NCBI RefSeq assembly: GCF_000332515.2
Contig: NZ_AOGZ02000014.1
Span: 1,876,001-1,940,000 of the forward strand
Length of the DNA: 64,000 bases
Reading direction: 5' to 3'
DNA from: Leptospira wolbachii serovar Codice str. CDC
GTDB lineage: Bacteria; Spirochaetota; Leptospiria; Leptospirales; Leptospiraceae
Shown: piece after piece, positions 19,109 through 28,486 of the stretch
Layout of the letters: each line of letters opens with the position of its first letter
Position numbering within the stretch: the stretch's first letter is position 1
Made by a program: the position numbers and the translations under genes
The notes under the pieces: generated by a model
What the model was told of the DNA's origin: nothing
Database searches by the model: none
The model's input: the letters and a program-made list of their open reading frames with translations, nothing else

Positions 19109-20611
19109 TTTCTTACTCGTTTTCCCTCAGCAATTCGATTTAGATTCCAATGCAAAGAATCGCTCTCCAGAACACTAGAATTTGGCTATTGGGTTTATGC
19201 GTTATTCATAAAATTACATATAAATGGCAGTTATGCGAATAACATCTATTTCCCGGTGCGTGGGTTTGTTAACTGCATTACGTTGATTCGTAAATTGCTA
19301 TGGCAGTCTCTTCAGCATAGGGCTGCATCTTTATCGCATATCGTTTATTGTGCACTTCTTCTATTTTCTTTCTTTTGGATTCTCTTTCTTCCTAATCCCA
19401 TCTATAGCCAAACAGTTGAAACGGAACCAAGTTTAGTAGTCGCTCCGATCCAAGGGCCGATCAATACAGAGTTTCAGGAATTTGGACCCACGATGACTCC
19501 AGATGCTAAGACTTTGTATTTTTATTCTAAACGTTCGAGTAAAGGTTTTACTGAAATTTTTAAATCGGAACGTAAAAAAGATGGAACTTGGGATTTTCCT
19601 GAAGAGGTTGATGTTTTAAATTCACCATACGATGACCAAAGTCCGTTTATCACAAGAGATGGAAAAACACTATTACTATCATCTAACAGAGACGGATCTG
19701 TAGAAGTAACACTACCTGATGGAAAGGTTGGAATTTCTAGAGATTTGTATGTTTCCAATTGGAACGGAAAGTCATGGGGAAGTCCAGTTGCTTTGCCGAG
19801 TTCTATCAATACAGAGGAAATTGAAGAAAATCCCCACCTACTGGGAGACACTTTACTTTTTACTAGATACCCTTTTGGGAAACCAAATCTTGCTAAAGTC
19901 TATTTTAGCCAATATAAGAATAACAGTTGGTCGATTCCAAAACTACTCCCTTCTCCCATTAATGATAATTATGCGACGATTGCGGCAGCATTTAATGATG
20001 ATGGAAGTATTCTTTTTTTCTCATCCAATAGACCTGGCGGGTATGGTGGTTTTGATTTGTACATGGCAAAAGTTGATAAAGATTCATTCAAGGAAATTGA
20101 GAATTTAGGTGCTCCAATCAATTCAGCCGACGATGAGGCCTACATTGTTTTCCAACAGGTTAAAAAAACCTTCTTATTCTGTCGAAGGGTTGAGGGTAGA
20201 TCCTTTGATCTATTTACAGCTTCCATTCCAAAACAAGAAAGTTTGGTTCAAAAGAAATTAGAGGAAACCAAAAAAATCTCTTTAGATTCAGTATACTTTG
20301 AACGTGCTTCCTCAGTGTTAAAACCCGAATCCTCTGGGCCTTTAGATGCAATCGTTGACTACTTACATGAAAATTCTGCAAAGAAAATGAAAATCATAGG
20401 TCATACTGATTTAACAGGTACGTTAGAAGATAATATGGTTCTCTCAAAAGAAAGGGCAGATTCCGTTAAACAGTATTTAGTCTCTAAGGGAGTGGATCCA
20501 ACTCGCCTATCGACAGAGGGAAAGGGTCCAACACAACCGATGGTGCAAGGAACAGATGAAGCTTCGTCTAAAAAAAATCGAAGAACAGAATTTGTACTGA
20601 TCGATCCTTAA
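19097..20611 (+). CDS. OmpA-family envelope protein with PD40/TolB-like beta-propeller repeats
   Basis: The only ATG is at 19097, inside the serS terminator-like hairpin, so the first 50-65 codons are doubtful. A signal peptide (IVYCALLLFSFFWILFLPNPIYSQ) lies further in, so the real start may be GTG 19256, TTG 19283 or TTG 19295. After the signal come WD40-like PD40 repeats (TMTPDAKTLYFYS, FITRDGKTLLLSSNRDG, AFNDDGSILFFSSNRPGGYGGFD), then a C-terminal OmpA domain (IIGHTDLTG, LSKERADSVKQYL, STEGKG) that binds peptidoglycan. The layout is that of surface or periplasmic proteins linking a propeller to the cell wall. A TATAAA inside an inverted repeat at 19201-19243 could be its promoter. Confidence 0.8.
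   Translation: MPYSFLTRFPSAIRFRFQCKESLSRTLEFGYWVYALFIKLHINGSYANNIYFPVRGFVNCITLIRKLLWQSLQHRAASLSHIVYCALLLFSFFWILFLPNPIYSQTVETEPSLVVAPIQGPINTEFQEFGPTMTPDAKTLYFYSKRSSKGFTEIFKSERKKDGTWDFPEEVDVLNSPYDDQSPFITRDGKTLLLSSNRDGSVEVTLPDGKVGISRDLYVSNWNGKSWGSPVALPSSINTEEIEENPHLLGDTLLFTRYPFGKPNLAKVYFSQYKNNSWSIPKLLPSPINDNYATIAAAFNDDGSILFFSSNRPGGYGGFDLYMAKVDKDSFKEIENLGAPINSADDEAYIVFQQVKKTFLFCRRVEGRSFDLFTASIPKQESLVQKKLEETKKISLDSVYFERASSVLKPESSGPLDAIVDYLHENSAKKMKIIGHTDLTGTLEDNMVLSKERADSVKQYLVSKGVDPTRLSTEGKGPTQPMVQGTDEASSKKNRRTEFVLIDP
19201..19243 (+). promoter_or_regulatory. Inverted repeat around a TATAAA box
   Basis: GTTATTCATAA (19201-19211) and TTATGCGAATAAC (19231-19243) are imperfect inverted repeats flanking TATAAA at 19220-19225. 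It could be a promoter with an operator for the OmpA-family gene. If so, the coding start lies downstream. Confidence 0.35.
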
Positions 20612-20647
20612 TTTTTCCTTGCCGTTTCTATTTCCAGAGAAAAGGTA

Positions 20648-21508
20648 ATGGGGATGTTGCCTCTTCTCAGGATCCATTTTTTTGAGTTAGTATCCTTTTT
20701 GATTTTTTTTCTGTCTGTTTCCCTTTCTGGAGAATCGAGTCAGGTTTTAGAGAAAATTAAAAAAACAAAAACTCTCACAGTTTCCGTAAATGAATTTTAT
20801 GATCCCTTCTATATAGAAAATCCAAATCCTAATTTTCCCGGTTTGGATGTAGAGTTAGCACAAGAATATGCAAAATTTCTGGATGTGGATCTAAAAATCA
20901 TTCCACTTCGTACTTTCGATCAACATGCAAGGATGTTAGAGAAAGGTGACACCCAAATTGCAATGGCAGGACTTTCTTCTTCCATCAATCGGTTTAGAGA
21001 TGTTTATTTTACTGATCCCTATTTGATTTCAACACCCGCAGCCCTAGTAAATCGCACGGCACTCCCAGAACCTGAAGGACAAATTGTAACCGTACAATTG
21101 TTTCGCAACTTAAATGATCTAACAAACATTACGGGTATTTCTTATTCGGTGCTTGCCAATAGCTCCAATCATTTTTTTCTAAGAGAGGCTTTTCCTAAGG
21201 CGCAGATTTTCTCATATTTTACAAATGAAGCTGCCTTAAATGAATTAAAGAAAAACAATGTAAATGCATTCGTTGCAGATTCATTTTATATTCAAGCTTT
21301 GTTGCAAAAAGATTCTTCTTTGCGAGCCAACTATTTACCAATTTTGGGTGTGGTGCAAGAAGATCATATTAGTATGGCGACTGCCAAACGAGATGTCGAA
21401 TTTCTATATAATCTAAATTTCTTCATCAAAGAGCTGAAGCGAACCGGTAAAATTCAAGTGCTAATTAATAAATATTTTAAATCTAACCAATGGGTGAAAA
21501 AAGAATAA
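20648..21508 (+). CDS. Periplasmic solute-binding-like protein (family 3)
   Basis: A 286-residue exported protein with the SBP_bac_3 fold: signal peptide (LVSFLIFFLSVSLSGES), then KTKTLTVSVNEFYDPFYIE, FPGLDVELAQEYAKFL, MLEKGDTQIAMAGLSSS and DVYFTDPYLISTPAAL, the usual order in amino acid-binding proteins and in membrane-bound lytic transglycosylase N-termini. No permease or ATPase is nearby, so it may be a sensor or an orphan binding protein. ATG 20648 has AAAGG too close to it; ATG 20654 has the same AAAGG at a better eight-base spacing and may be the real start. Its 3' end overlaps the next gene. Confidence 0.75.
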   Translation: MGMLPLLRIHFFELVSFLIFFLSVSLSGESSQVLEKIKKTKTLTVSVNEFYDPFYIENPNPNFPGLDVELAQEYAKFLDVDLKIIPLRTFDQHARMLEKGDTQIAMAGLSSSINRFRDVYFTDPYLISTPAALVNRTALPEPEGQIVTVQLFRNLNDLTNITGISYSVLANSSNHFFLREAFPKAQIFSYFTNEAALNELKKNNVNAFVADSFYIQALLQKDSSLRANYLPILGVVQEDHISMATAKRDVEFLYNLNFFIKELKRTGKIQVLINKYFKSNQWVKKE

Positions 21509-23064
21509 AATCAATGGCATTCCGAAGTAATCTTTCTATATGTTTGATTTTTCTCCTTATACCTTCAGGATTTTTATTATCGCAAGAAGAAGAATCACAG
21601 AGAACCTTTATGAATTTTAATGGCTCGTTTCGTGTTCGTGCTACAAACGTTGGTAGGGATGTACTATTAGAAAGAAAAACTCCAGTAACCCCAATCAATA
21701 ATTTAGAAAAAGAAAATGCGGAACGCCAACAAACGGAACAGCAAACAATACAATCTGATTTGGAAAGAAGACAACAAGGATTGCCTAGCCAAATCACTCG
21801 TAGGAAGGAGGACGTAAGTTATTACGATTCACGTTTTTTATACAATATGAGTTTTTCTGCCAATAAATACGTGGAAAGCGTTTGGGGAATGCAAGTCGGT
21901 GATATTCCTTTTGGCGGTAAGGGTTTACGGGCAACAGGACCCGACGGTTTTGACCCTGGATTGGTTGGCCCAGGATCTGGTGGGGAAAGAGGTCGAACCG
22001 CTGCGGTCAATGTACAGACAAACTTTTTATATTTAAACTTTAGAATTCCTGAATCGGGACTTTTTATTAAAGTAGGACAGCAGCTTTTTAGTTCGGCCCA
22101 GGGTCGCGTATTATTTTCTACAGGAACGGGCGTTAGTATTCTTAAGAATTTCCAATTTTTGCGACTCTCTTTGGAAGGTGGAATTTTACGAGCACGTGAC
22201 CAAAGTTTTATGGACGTTGATAAAAATGGATTTGCTGATAAAAACTACCAAAGTTCCAATATTTATTACAATCGATTAAAGTTTGAATATTTTCGAAACA
22301 TCCGTAATGAAGTTTATGCATATTTTTTGGATGATAATGACAAGTCTGATAATGAAATAGCAAGACTTGCTTGGTATGGGATGCATAATGAATTTAATTT
22401 TCAAAAATTTTCATTTATTGTTCATGGAATTTTGAATACAGGTACTGTTAGAAAATTAAGACCTGTCAATGATTCCAACGATCTAACAATTTACAATACG
22501 ACACAAAGGCATTTTATCAAAGGTGGTATGTATGACTTTCAGTTTACCTACCGTTGGAGTGAATCGCTTAACTTCAATTTAATTGCTCTTGGGACAACGG
22601 GAAGACCTGGTTATGATGAGAAAGGAAACGAAGCAAATTTAAAAAGTAATGGATACCGGACCTTAGCTCCTGGATTTTCGATATCCAATATAGCTACAGA
22701 TTTTACGGGCGGTTATGCATTGTTCAACGGATCCAGTTTTTCTGGTTTGAATGAATATGGTTTGTATTCCAATATTATTGCCTTTGGTCCTTATCAATTT
22801 ACCTTCGGCTATTACCAATTATGGGCAACAAAATCGCCAGAAATTCGCATCAATCGAGAATTTAGTGAACGAAATGGCTATAGAACCTCCACTTATATGG
22901 GAATGGAGTATAATTTCAATATTCGTTACAATGTAACCTCCGACTTCCAAATCATTTTTCGTTCTGGCTACTTTGTTGCTGGCGATGCGCTATTTGTTTT
23001 GTTAGATTCAAAATACGGCCGAGTCTTAAGAGAAGGTTTTATTGTATTTGAACATAGGTTTTAA
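21490..23064 (+). CDS. Probable outer-membrane beta-barrel protein
   Basis: A 524-residue exported protein, family not recognised. It has a signal peptide (SICLIFLLIPSGFLLSQ), a Gln/Glu-rich low-complexity stretch near residues 75-100, then alternating amphipathic strands rich in Tyr, Phe, Asn and Gly, ending in an aromatic residue (VFEHRF), as outer-membrane barrels do. Segments such as LYLNFRIPESGLFIKVGQQ and FRLSLEGGI recall porin or alginate-export-type barrels. The frame starts at ATG 21490, overlapping the binding-protein gene by 19 bases; ATG 21514 gives a more usual signal peptide. It is likely cotranscribed with the two genes before it. Confidence 0.7.
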   Translation: MGEKRIKSMAFRSNLSICLIFLLIPSGFLLSQEEESQRTFMNFNGSFRVRATNVGRDVLLERKTPVTPINNLEKENAERQQTEQQTIQSDLERRQQGLPSQITRRKEDVSYYDSRFLYNMSFSANKYVESVWGMQVGDIPFGGKGLRATGPDGFDPGLVGPGSGGERGRTAAVNVQTNFLYLNFRIPESGLFIKVGQQLFSSAQGRVLFSTGTGVSILKNFQFLRLSLEGGILRARDQSFMDVDKNGFADKNYQSSNIYYNRLKFEYFRNIRNEVYAYFLDDNDKSDNEIARLAWYGMHNEFNFQKFSFIVHGILNTGTVRKLRPVNDSNDLTIYNTTQRHFIKGGMYDFQFTYRWSESLNFNLIALGTTGRPGYDEKGNEANLKSNGYRTLAPGFSISNIATDFTGGYALFNGSSFSGLNEYGLYSNIIAFGPYQFTFGYYQLWATKSPEIRINREFSERNGYRTSTYMGMEYNFNIRYNVTSDFQIIFRSGYFVAGDALFVLLDSKYGRVLREGFIVFEHRF

Positions 23065-23207
23065 AAATTGTTTTAATTTTCAGTCTTTATTGAAATAAAT
23101 AAACTCTAACTGCTCTTTTCGTTTCAATTTAACAAACAGGTGAATTCATTCCTTCTTTTGAATAAAGGAAACAACATTAAATTCTTTTAGGCAACTGAAT
23201 AAAATAA

Positions 23208-23816
23208 TTATAAAGTAAGCCTTGATTTGATAGCTTTTCCTAAAGTGTATTGGTCGGAATACTCTAAGGTTCCTCCAATCGTTATACCGTGAGCTATTCT
23301 AGTGATTTTAATTTCCATCGGTTTGATTACAGTTGAAAGGTACGAAGCGGTCGCATCCCCTTCAAGAGTTGGATTTGTTGCGATAAGAACTTCCTTCACA
23401 CCAGTATCTTCTAATCGCTCTATCAATTGACGAATTCTTAGTTGGTCAGGCCCAATTCCATCTAATGGAGAAATAGCGCCATTGAGTACGTGGTATTTAC
23501 CGACATATTCCTTTGTGTTTTCTATAAAAAAAATATCTTCTGGTTGTTCGACTACACAGAGAATTCCATTATCTCTTCTATCAGACAAACAAATGGAACA
23601 AACGGGATCTTCTGTAAGCCCACCACATTCATCACAAAATCGTAGTTTGGCTTTAGCTTCCTCAATATTGGAGAGCCAAGCTCGGAATGTAGAAGGATCC
23701 ATACGAAGAATATGAAATCCAATTCTTGTAGCACTTTTTTTTCCAATCCCTGGGAGGCTAGAAAAGGATTGGATGAGTTTTTGAAATTGTGGGTCAGACA
23801 GGTGGAAATCCTCCAT
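23208..23816 (-). CDS. recR: Recombination mediator RecR
   Basis: A 202-residue ring-forming recombination mediator that works with RecF/RecO. Present are a helix-hairpin-helix ([17 protein letters not shown]), a four-cysteine zinc finger (CDECGG and CSIC) and a Toprim domain ([13 protein letters not shown]). I place the start at ATG 23816, which gives normal family length and overlaps the 3' end of ybaB by 23 bases. The frame runs up to 23873, but the extra 19 residues are unlike RecR. It is the last gene of the dnaX-ybaB-recR operon. Confidence 0.95.
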   Translation of the reverse strand: MEDFHLSDPQFQKLIQSFSSLPGIGKKSATRIGFHILRMDPSTFRAWLSNIEEAKAKLRFCDECGGLTEDPVCSICLSDRRDNGILCVVEQPEDIFFIENTKEYVGKYHVLNGAISPLDGIGPDQLRIRQLIERLEDTGVKEVLIATNPTLEGDATASYLSTVIKPMEIKITRIAHGITIGGTLEYSDQYTLGKAIKSRLTL

Positions 23817-24165
23817 CCTTTTGCAATTGGTTGAATACACCTTCAAAATCGCTTGGGTTGAAGCCGAGGACATTTTTCATCTCATGAGCCATCGTTTCTT
23901 TGGCCTTTCGTTGTACTTCGTTAGTTGCTGATAGGATTAGATCTTCTAACATTTTTTTGTCATCTGCATTGAACATAATTGGATTGATATTGATGTTTGT
24001 AAGGGTGCCATCCGCAGACGCAGTCACCTCAACCATACCGGCACCGGCTGACGCTGAGACTCGAATTTGTGCGAGTCGTTTTGAGAGTTCTTCTTGTTTC
24101 TCTTTGATATTGCCGAGTTGCGAAAAAGCCTCTCGCATTTGTTTCATTTGATCAAAAATTCCCAT
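23794..24165 (-). CDS. ybaB: YbaB/EbfC nucleoid-associated protein
   Basis: Small DNA-binding protein of 123 residues that forms a tweezer-like dimer. It begins [17 protein letters not shown]. The middle contains [21 protein letters not shown], the family's beta-sheet core, followed by a helix [16 protein letters not shown]. It sits between dnaX (15 bases) and recR (overlapping), its conserved place in most bacteria. Borrelia homologue EbfC regulates gene expression and replication; a similar role here is possible. Confidence 0.93.
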   Translation of the reverse strand: MGIFDQMKQMREAFSQLGNIKEKQEELSKRLAQIRVSASAGAGMVEVTASADGTLTNININPIMFNADDKKMLEDLILSATNEVQRKAKETMAHEMKNVLGFNPSDFEGVFNQLQKDGGFPPV

Positions 24166-24180
24166 ACGTACCTTTTGGAC

Positions 24181-25632
24181 TTATAAATTCTTAAATTGGT
24201 TGGGGTCTACTTCCATACCGGAGAATTTTTCTTTCAAAAGTTTCTCCATATCCTCGGATGTTGCTGGATTGGCCACTGCCGGTTTCGGCGTAGAAGCCAC
24301 TTCCTGTTTCGGAGGATTTGCTTTGGTTTCTTGTTCAATGTTTTGTTTTGGTTTTTCTGCTGCAGATTGTGATGGCTCAAGCTTTTGTGGAGTCGGTGTC
24401 ACAACTGGAGTTGTTTGTTTCTTTGGAGATTCTAAATTTTCTGGGATATGAGAAATGTCACCTTGAACCAGTTTGGTGAGTTCTGAGATTTTTGCTAATA
24501 ATCCGGAAATACTAGGTTTTTCACGGTCCAATATCAATTTACGAAATTGAATTTCTAAATAAACTTTCATTTCGTACGAGCTTCGCAGTTTCATTAGATT
24601 TAATTTCTCATGGACTGAAAAAATTCTCTCTGCGAGTAAAACTAAAATTTCGCGATCCAAATCACGATAGTTTTGTTTTAGTTTCTGTAAATCTTCTTGT
24701 GGAATGTTAATAGATTCTCTATCTGCTAAATTGTCTTTAATAAGGAGAAGGGAATTTAAAAACTCAATGAAGTCCCAAACAAATTTACTGAGGTCTATTC
24801 CGGCTTGGAAAAGATTTTCTAGCGTTTCAAAGATTTGTGCACTTTGAGAGGAATCTAATAGTTGGTTTAAAAAGTCGGTAAAGGTATCAATTCCATGATA
24901 CCCAATCATTTTTCGAAGTTTGGCGCCGGTTAAATTGCCATCAGTGAAAATTACAGCTTGTTCCATAAAGGACAAAGTATCCCGAACAGAGCCATCCCCT
25001 TTTTTTGCGATCCAAAATAAACCTTCTGAATCGTATTTGAGACCTTCTTTTTCACAAAGAGTTTCGATGTAGTTTTGTAATGCTGTAACAGGTACTTTTC
25101 GAAAGTGAAAGTCCTGACAACGAGAGAGAATGGTTTCTGGAATTTTATGATACTCAGTCGTAGCTAAAATAAAAACAACATGGGCGGGCGGTTCTTCCAA
25201 TGTTTTGAGTAATGCATTAAAAGCAGCACCACTTAACATGTGTACCTCGTCCAAAATATAAACCCGATACTTGCCACCCATGGCGTTAAACTTTACATTT
25301 TCACGCAACTCGCGGATATTATCGACTCCACTATTGGAGGCCGCATCAATTTCAAATACATCGTTTGAATTCCCCTTGGTAATCTCCAAACAAGAAGTAC
25401 ACTCATTGCAAGGTTCGACCCCATCCGGTCTTTCGCAATTCAGACGTTTAGCAAGGATTCTTGCGATAGTTGTTTTACCAACCCCACGTGGTCCTATGAA
25501 TATATAGGCATGACCAATTTTTTTAGATTTAAACGCGTTTTGCAAAGACCCAACAGCGAGATCTTGGTAGATCACATCGCGGAAAAATTGAGGTCTGTAT
25601 TTTCTAAAGAGTACTTGGTGGTTTTCGCTCAT
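24181..25632 (-). CDS. dnaX: DNA polymerase III gamma/tau subunit
   Basis: AAA+ clamp-loader ATPase of 483 residues. Walker [10 protein letters not shown] near residue 46, the zinc cysteines C-x8-C-x2-C-x2-C near 68-82, Walker [10 protein letters not shown] near 126 and the sensor SRCQDF are clear. A Pro/Thr/Lys-rich linker (about 395-465) separates the core from a short tail. The tail is shorter than in E. coli tau, so the DnaB- and alpha-binding domains may be reduced. I did not find an obvious slippery heptamer for a gamma-producing frameshift. It leads the operon with ybaB and recR. Confidence 0.95.
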   Translation of the reverse strand: MSENHQVLFRKYRPQFFRDVIYQDLAVGSLQNAFKSKKIGHAYIFIGPRGVGKTTIARILAKRLNCERPDGVEPCNECTSCLEITKGNSNDVFEIDAASNSGVDNIRELRENVKFNAMGGKYRVYILDEVHMLSGAAFNALLKTLEEPPAHVVFILATTEYHKIPETILSRCQDFHFRKVPVTALQNYIETLCEKEGLKYDSEGLFWIAKKGDGSVRDTLSFMEQAVIFTDGNLTGAKLRKMIGYHGIDTFTDFLNQLLDSSQSAQIFETLENLFQAGIDLSKFVWDFIEFLNSLLLIKDNLADRESINIPQEDLQKLKQNYRDLDREILVLLAERIFSVHEKLNLMKLRSSYEMKVYLEIQFRKLILDREKPSISGLLAKISELTKLVQGDISHIPENLESPKKQTTPVVTPTPQKLEPSQSAAEKPKQNIEQETKANPPKQEVASTPKPAVANPATSEDMEKLLKEKFSGMEVDPNQFKNL

Positions 25633-25776
25633 TTAAGTCCGTATCAAAATCCGATTCAATGGAAATTTGATTCTACCGCTTTGATAATGTATATTTGTAA
25701 GCGTTCCGAGAGGTTGCAACTAAAAATGCCGAAACATTCTTTAGTGGCTTACGGAAAGTAAAAGAAGGATAGAACC

Positions 25777-25863
<87 letters not shown>

Positions 25864-25908
25864 AATGGTTTCTACTGGCTTCCATAAAAAGAAACGGTCA
25901 AAAGAATT

Positions 25909-26349
25909 CTACCTTTTCTCTTTGAAAAAACTAAGAAATTCAAATTTTATGTGGGATCTTGGGATGAGAGTGCATTTGGGGAAGTGGTTTAATAAATAAA
26001 TGGATTCAGTTGTATAAGAAGAAATCCCCTCACCCGCTTTTGCAGGAACAAAATAAACCACTTCGGGAATTTTTACTCGCAAGATGGCACCTGCACATAG
26101 GAGGCAAGGTTCTAAGGCGGTAATTAAAATGACATCGGTAAGATAACGTCCTTCTGTTTTGGATAGAGCTTCTTCTATCGCAAGGATTTCGCTGTGTTTT
26201 GTAGGATTTAATGTTTGTTCAACGGAATTGAAGGCAGTAGAAAGAAGGGTTCCTTCTTTGGTAACGATTTCAGAATAGGAGGGAATTTCGTTTGGATGGT
26301 TAGAAACTGCTTTCGAGTATCGCTCTAAAAACGAGTCGAATGCTTCCAC
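25909..26349 (-). CDS. tadA: tRNA-specific adenosine deaminase TadA-like
   Basis: Zinc-dependent deaminase of 146 residues. The catalytic motif reads KHSEI (HAE in most TadA, with His as zinc ligand and Glu as proton shuttle), and the second zinc motif is EPCLLCAGAI. TadA converts A34 of tRNA-Arg(ACG) to inosine so that one tRNA reads CGU, CGC and CGA. The start is GTG at 26349; the first helix of the family begins directly after it, so a later start would cut the fold. That GTG is two bases from the 3' end of tRNA-Arg(ACG), its expected substrate, and no Shine-Dalgarno is seen. A cytosine or guanine deaminase of the same superfamily is less likely. Confidence 0.82.
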   Translation of the reverse strand: MEAFDSFLERYSKAVSNHPNEIPSYSEIVTKEGTLLSTAFNSVEQTLNPTKHSEILAIEEALSKTEGRYLTDVILITALEPCLLCAGAILRVKIPEVVYFVPAKAGEGISSYTTESIYLLNHFPKCTLIPRSHIKFEFLSFFKEKR

Positions 26350-26350
26350 G

Positions 26351-26424
26351 TGCGCCCAAGAGGATTTGAACCTCTAACCTTCTGATCCGTAGTCAGATAC
26401 TCTATCCAGTTGAGCTATGGGCGC
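26351..26424 (-). tRNA. tRNA-Arg (anticodon ACG)
   Basis: The 74-base gene folds with acceptor GCGCCCA/TGGGCGC, D-arm AGCTCAACTGGATAGAGT, anticodon stem around ACG in CTGACTACGGATCAG and T-arm AGAGGTTCAAATCCTCT. CCA is not encoded. The A34 is the target of TadA. The 5' two-thirds also encodes the last 17 residues of the upstream membrane protein. Confidence 0.96.
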
Positions 26425-26805
26425 AATGAATGCTTGAAGCATTTTTACCCAGTCCAAAAGAACGGGTATCTCTATGGTTTTTTTCAAGCGGATGGAGTAA
26501 ATCAAAAATCCAGCGATTCCTAGATAAAGTAGTACAGATAGGAGATGGACAGTGGCAGCAAAATAGAGACCAACGAAGGGAAGAACTGAGACAGCTTGGG
26601 CAAGTAACAAACCAAGTAAGAACAAACAAGTATTAACCGCCGAGTATAGACAAACGGTTACAAATTCAGGATTGTTTCGTTTCCAGGTAAATACGGGAAC
26701 CCAAGAAAAATACAAAGGCAAAACTGCAAAAATTTTAGCTGCTTCATCAGTGACTAAGTAGGCGCGTAGTTTTTGAAATTTGTCTTTGATTTGGGCGGTA
26801 TTCAT
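26374..26805 (-). CDS. Small membrane protein whose 3' end overlaps tRNA-Arg
   Basis: A protein of 143 residues from ATG 26805, with a hydrophilic N-terminus (residues 1-25) and three or four membrane helices between about 27 and 115 (LFLLGLLLAQAVSVLPFVGLYF is split by a Pro; LLSVLLYLGIAGFLIY follows). Family not recognised; a DUF4870/Tic20-like layout is possible. There is no stop codon before tRNA-Arg, so the last 17 residues (APIAQLDRVSDYGSEG) are read from the tRNA gene and the TAG falls in it at 26374-26376. The frame also continues upstream through tRNA-Ser(GCU), but that part is noncoding. The start lies 12 bases after that tRNA. Confidence 0.65.
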   Translation of the reverse strand: MNTAQIKDKFQKLRAYLVTDEAAKIFAVLPLYFSWVPVFTWKRNNPEFVTVCLYSAVNTCLFLLGLLLAQAVSVLPFVGLYFAATVHLLSVLLYLGIAGFLIYSIRLKKTIEIPVLLDWVKMLQAFIAPIAQLDRVSDYGSEG

Positions 26806-26815
26806 GGTGGTAACA

Positions 26816-26903
<88 letters not shown>

Positions 26904-26910
26904 AGCGACT

Positions 26911-26994
<84 letters not shown>

Positions 26995-27064
26995 AAGAGT
27001 ACCTATCCGTTATGTTAAATGCGAGTGCAGTGTCAAATGAATATTCAATGAATGGTTCTAGAGA

Positions 27065-28183
27065 ATGGAAAAGTTGCGCATAAAACTGGAAAAGTGGGTG
27101 AATGGTGGGTTTTGTTTGGCCCATCATGAGGGACATGCCGTCTTCGTTGAGGGCGGACTGCCCGGAGAATTGGTAGACATAAGTCTTTATAAAACAGGAA
27201 AAAAAGAATGGTTTGGAACTGTATCCGAAGTCATTGAAGCGTCCGAAAGAAGGATTCCTTCTGATTGTTGTTCGGTGTTCATGGATTGCGGTGGCTGCAG
27301 TTATCGCCATATTTCATACCAAGATGAATTGGAAATCAAAACATCACTCCTAGAAGCGATGTTCCCCAAATGGAAAGGTAAGGTTCAAGTAATCAAAGGC
27401 CTTGAGAACGAATATCGAAATAATGTTCAATGGCAATCGAATGGTAGAGAAATAGGATACTTTTCAAAAAATACCCACCGGATTGTCAAAGAGTCCAGTT
27501 CTGTTTGTAAAACTGTCGATAAACGTTTGTTATGGGAAATGGTTCCCGCTGGACTCCAGAAGTCGGTTTCTAAGAACAAATCCATTCAACTTCGGTTATC
27601 TTCAAAATCAGTTGTGAATTACGAAAGAGACCAAACGGAAATTAGTATTTTTAATACCAAGTTAAAAGTGCCAGAACGGGGTTTCTTTCAAATCAACCAG
27701 TTTCTAATAGAACCTTGGCTTGAAAAAATAAAATCTCTATTACCAGACTCTGCAAATATTTTGGAATTATTTTGCGGCTGTGGAACCATAGGGATTTCGA
27801 TCCGAGAGAAAATTGAATCTTTGTATGGGATTGAATCTCACGAAAAAAGCATTCGCTATGCTAAAGAAAATGCTAAGACTAACAATGCGTTACAGTTTGA
27901 ATATGAAGTTAGCGATTTATACCAAAAACACCTTCCGAAACATGTTGCCACATTTCCCATTTGGATTGTGAATCCGCCGAGGGCTGGACTTTCTGAAGGA
28001 ATTGTCGAATCAGCATCTATGTTTTCACCGAAACAAATCATTTATTCTAGCTGCAATCCGAGTACACTGAAACGTGATATTACAAGATTGGAGGCTATAG
28101 GGTATAGATTGAATTATATGGCTTTGTTTGATTTTTTTCCAAGAACTCAACACTATGAAGTCTTGGTGAGTTTGAAGAAGTAA
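27065..28183 (+). CDS. RlmD/TrmA-type RNA m5U methyltransferase
   Basis: SAM-dependent RNA methyltransferase of 372 residues. An N-terminal TRAM-like beta domain (about 1-60) is followed by four cysteines (C-x5-C-x2-C near 73-82 and C near 145) that hold a [4Fe-4S] cluster in RlmD. The SAM motif is ILELFCGCGTIG near 238. The proline-rich motif is WIVNPPRAGLSEG near 300, and the catalytic cysteine is in SSCNPSTLKRD near 330. Family members make m5U in 23S rRNA or tRNA; the exact target cannot be told. It is shorter than E. coli RlmD. It is divergent from the tRNA locus, 70 bases away. Confidence 0.85.
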   Translation: MEKLRIKLEKWVNGGFCLAHHEGHAVFVEGGLPGELVDISLYKTGKKEWFGTVSEVIEASERRIPSDCCSVFMDCGGCSYRHISYQDELEIKTSLLEAMFPKWKGKVQVIKGLENEYRNNVQWQSNGREIGYFSKNTHRIVKESSSVCKTVDKRLLWEMVPAGLQKSVSKNKSIQLRLSSKSVVNYERDQTEISIFNTKLKVPERGFFQINQFLIEPWLEKIKSLLPDSANILELFCGCGTIGISIREKIESLYGIESHEKSIRYAKENAKTNNALQFEYEVSDLYQKHLPKHVATFPIWIVNPPRAGLSEGIVESASMFSPKQIIYSSCNPSTLKRDITRLEAIGYRLNYMALFDFFPRTQHYEVLVSLKK

Positions 28184-28238
28184 ACATACAACTCACAAAC
28201 ATTAATCTGTGAGTTGGTTATTATCTGCCTTTTACGAC

Positions 28239-28439
28239 TTATTTTTCTTTTGTTGTAAACTTAAAAGGAAGGTAGGCCGGGCAGAAGCCAATTGCAGATG
28301 TTGCAATCATAACAAGTCCGATAACAAAGAGAACCAATGCGGTTGTTCCTTCTACAATTCCACCCAAGTACAATCCACCTAATACTAAACCAACGACCAC
28401 TCGAATGATTCTGTCATAAAGACCCATATTTTGAAACAT
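28239..28439 (-). CDS. DUF2892 membrane protein
   Basis: A 66-residue protein with two membrane helices (VVVGLVLGGLYLGGIV and ALVLFVIGLVMIATSAIGF) and the family ending GFCPAYLPFKF, including the Cys-Pro near the membrane surface. DUF2892 proteins, like the C-terminal part of YgaP, are inner-membrane proteins, often near sulfurtransferase genes; the function is not established. ATG 28439 has GGAG seven bases upstream and is preferred over a TTG six bases earlier. Confidence 0.8.
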   Translation of the reverse strand: MFQNMGLYDRIIRVVVGLVLGGLYLGGIVEGTTALVLFVIGLVMIATSAIGFCPAYLPFKFTTKEK

Positions 28440-28486
28440 ATTCAATCTCCTTAAAGAACATTTGACGAAAGAAAATTAGCAGATTC

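Noticed and set aside
24181..25632. Programmed frameshift producing short DnaX
   Set aside because: I found no A-AAA-AAG type heptamer with a following structure at the expected place.
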